From contig DAHUZB010000011.1 in NCBI GenBank assembly GCA_027306785.1, positions 1-53,068 on the forward strand: 53,068 nucleotides of DNA, read 5' to 3'. Shown piece after piece: positions 52,026-53,068 of this stretch (position 1 is its first letter; every line of letters begins with the position of its first letter). The notes below the pieces were generated by a model, which did not search any database, was not told the origin of the DNA, and saw nothing but the letters and a program-made list of their open reading frames with translations. This DNA comes from Vulcanimicrobiota bacterium. GTDB lineage: Bacteria > Vulcanimicrobiota > Vulcanimicrobiia > Vulcanimicrobiales > Vulcanimicrobiaceae. A program made the position numbers and the translations under genes.

Positions 52026-53068
52026 ATGGACATAGTCACGGGAGCGATTCGCGCGTACTACCTCTTCGACGTCGCCGACACCATCGACTTAGCCACGCTG
52101 CGCACGATCGAAGGCGAAGGCCTCGCCCCCGCCGACATCCCCCTGCGTCCGCACGCATCGAGCGCGTACCTCAGGCTCGAGGTTCCACCACTCGTCGCGC
52201 GGTTGCCCGATGCGGAACTGGGCGATCTGCGCTGCAGCGTACGCGTGAAGCTATTCGACTACGGCGTGATCTCGCTGCGCCTTTCGTTCGATGCGAGCGG
52301 GGACTGGGAGCGCATGGCCGCGCTCTCCGCGCGTCTGCGCAAAGACGAGGCCGTCGCGGCCTACGCACAGCGCATCACCACCCGCATTTGCCAGGAACTC
52401 GGCGAAGCGCTCGACGATCCGCACGACACCCTCATGGAAGACTACCAAGTGATCGACATCGAGCGTTGCGCCCCGCCGGTCGATGCGCAGACGCTCCTCG
52501 CCCAGCACCCGGCCCAACTGGCGAATCTGCTGCTCGGCGAAAGCTCGGAGCTCGCTCGCGCCGAAATCGACGAGACCCTGCGCGTGCGGTTTTCGTATTT
52601 TGCCGACGATCTCACGATCGTCCAATGGGATACGGCGTTCGTCTTCGACCGGCGCGAAAGCAGCGACGCGATTCAAGACATCCTCGAGTTCGCCAACTCG
52701 CAGCTCCTCGAATTGCGCACCTACGACGCCCAGCTCGATCGCGAACTCGATATCATCTACAAACTGCAGCCCGGCGGCGCCGGGAGTTCCATGCTCGGGC
52801 GCCGCGAAGCCGACCAAGCCGCCCGCCTGCGCTACACGATCGTCGACGTGCTAGAGATCATCGATCGCTCCAGCAACGCGCTCAAAATCGTCGGTGATGC
52901 CTACTACGCGCGCATCTATCGCGCCGCCGCCGCGCGTCTGGGCCTGGCCGACTGGCAGAAGCAGATCGACACGAAGCTCGCAAGCGTCGAAGACATGTAT
53001 CGCTTTTTCATCGATCAGTCGCGCGGCCGCCGGGACGCGTTCCTCGAAACGATCGTCATCGTGCTGAT
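52026..53068 (+). CDS. RMD1/DUF155-like protein, 3' end outside window
   Basis: The ATG at 52026 opens a frame that stays open to the end of the window (347 codons). It begins MDIVTGAIRAYYLFDVADTI, has the family core VKLFDYGVISLRLSFD (compare the FxYGVVVF strand of RMD1/DUF155 proteins) and a C-terminal helical region (DVLEIIDRSSNALKIVGDAY; MYRFFIDQSRGRRDAFLETI) that normally leads into a last TM segment, cut off here (IVIVL). RMD1 relatives act in mitochondrial translation in eukaryotes; bacterial members are unstudied. Assignment rests on motif pattern and is moderate. Confidence 0.65.
   Translation, partial: MDIVTGAIRAYYLFDVADTIDLATLRTIEGEGLAPADIPLRPHASSAYLRLEVPPLVARLPDAELGDLRCSVRVKLFDYGVISLRLSFDASGDWERMAALSARLRKDEAVAAYAQRITTRICQELGEALDDPHDTLMEDYQVIDIERCAPPVDAQTLLAQHPAQLANLLLGESSELARAEIDETLRVRFSYFADDLTIVQWDTAFVFDRRESSDAIQDILEFANSQLLELRTYDAQLDRELDIIYKLQPGGAGSSMLGRREADQAARLRYTIVDVLEIIDRSSNALKIVGDAYYARIYRAAAARLGLADWQKQIDTKLASVEDMYRFFIDQSRGRRDAFLETIVIVL

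Overview
The window is GC-rich (about 67% by eye), densely coded and has no rRNA, CRISPR array or insertion sequence. It encodes a diderm bacterium: there is an outer-membrane TonB-dependent receptor with a carboxypeptidase-like regulatory domain, several lipoproteins, HD-GYP signalling and an ECF sigma/anti-sigma pair. The gene mix (short hypothetical proteins, many GTG/TTG starts, 1-4 base gene overlaps) would fit an uncultured soil-type lineage such as Eremiobacterota (WPS-2). That placement is inference from style only; no phylogenetic marker was tested. A tRNA-Sec gene shows that the genome reads UGA as selenocysteine.

Layout. 1-4.1 kb: partial FAD oxidoreductase, DUF4870 membrane protein, methyltransferase and an amino-acid permease ending in a strong bidirectional terminator. 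12.4-4.15 kb (minus): a tightly coupled five-gene operon of exported GH20 hexosaminidase, permease fused to a PDZ domain, M20 dipeptidase, a class A beta-lactamase-like protein that has lost its catalytic motifs, and a hydantoinase/oxoprolinase. It looks like a system that takes up and breaks down amino-sugar/peptide material. 12.4-17.9 kb: FecR-domain protein, a degenerate class III cyclase overlapping a cupredoxin, HD-GYP phosphodiesterase, ferritin-like protein and sirtuin. 18-20 kb: ECF sigma, RskA-type anti-sigma and GNAT in one coupled unit. 20.3-24.7 kb: CrtI-like oxidase facing a DUF1003 / lipoprotein / GMC oxidoreductase / DUF302 operon. 25.4-27.9 kb: a Fic protein and an MDR oxidoreductase of somewhat lower GC lie on the 3' side of tRNA-Sec.

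28-35 kb: small exported proteins, DUF4126, a GAF histidine kinase, TypA, a beta-propeller-like protein and a TlpA-like protein with a large insertion. 35-39.3 kb: two HTH regulators, each beside an AT-rich palindrome and each next to the genes it probably controls (an MFS DHA2 exporter; a tandem retropepsin-PDZ protein). 45.5-39.3 kb (minus): TonB receptor, surface lipoprotein, small exported protein and amidase form an apparent uptake operon. 48.3-45.6 kb: ClpB. 48.4-53 kb: YceI with a clear promoter, a large BNR-repeat protein and a partial RMD1/DUF155-like protein.

No stretch longer than about 160 bases lacks a gene. The best candidates for something new are the 12.4-4.15 kb operon with its pseudo-beta-lactamase and permease-PDZ fusion, the degenerate cyclase, and the TonB receptor/amidase operon.
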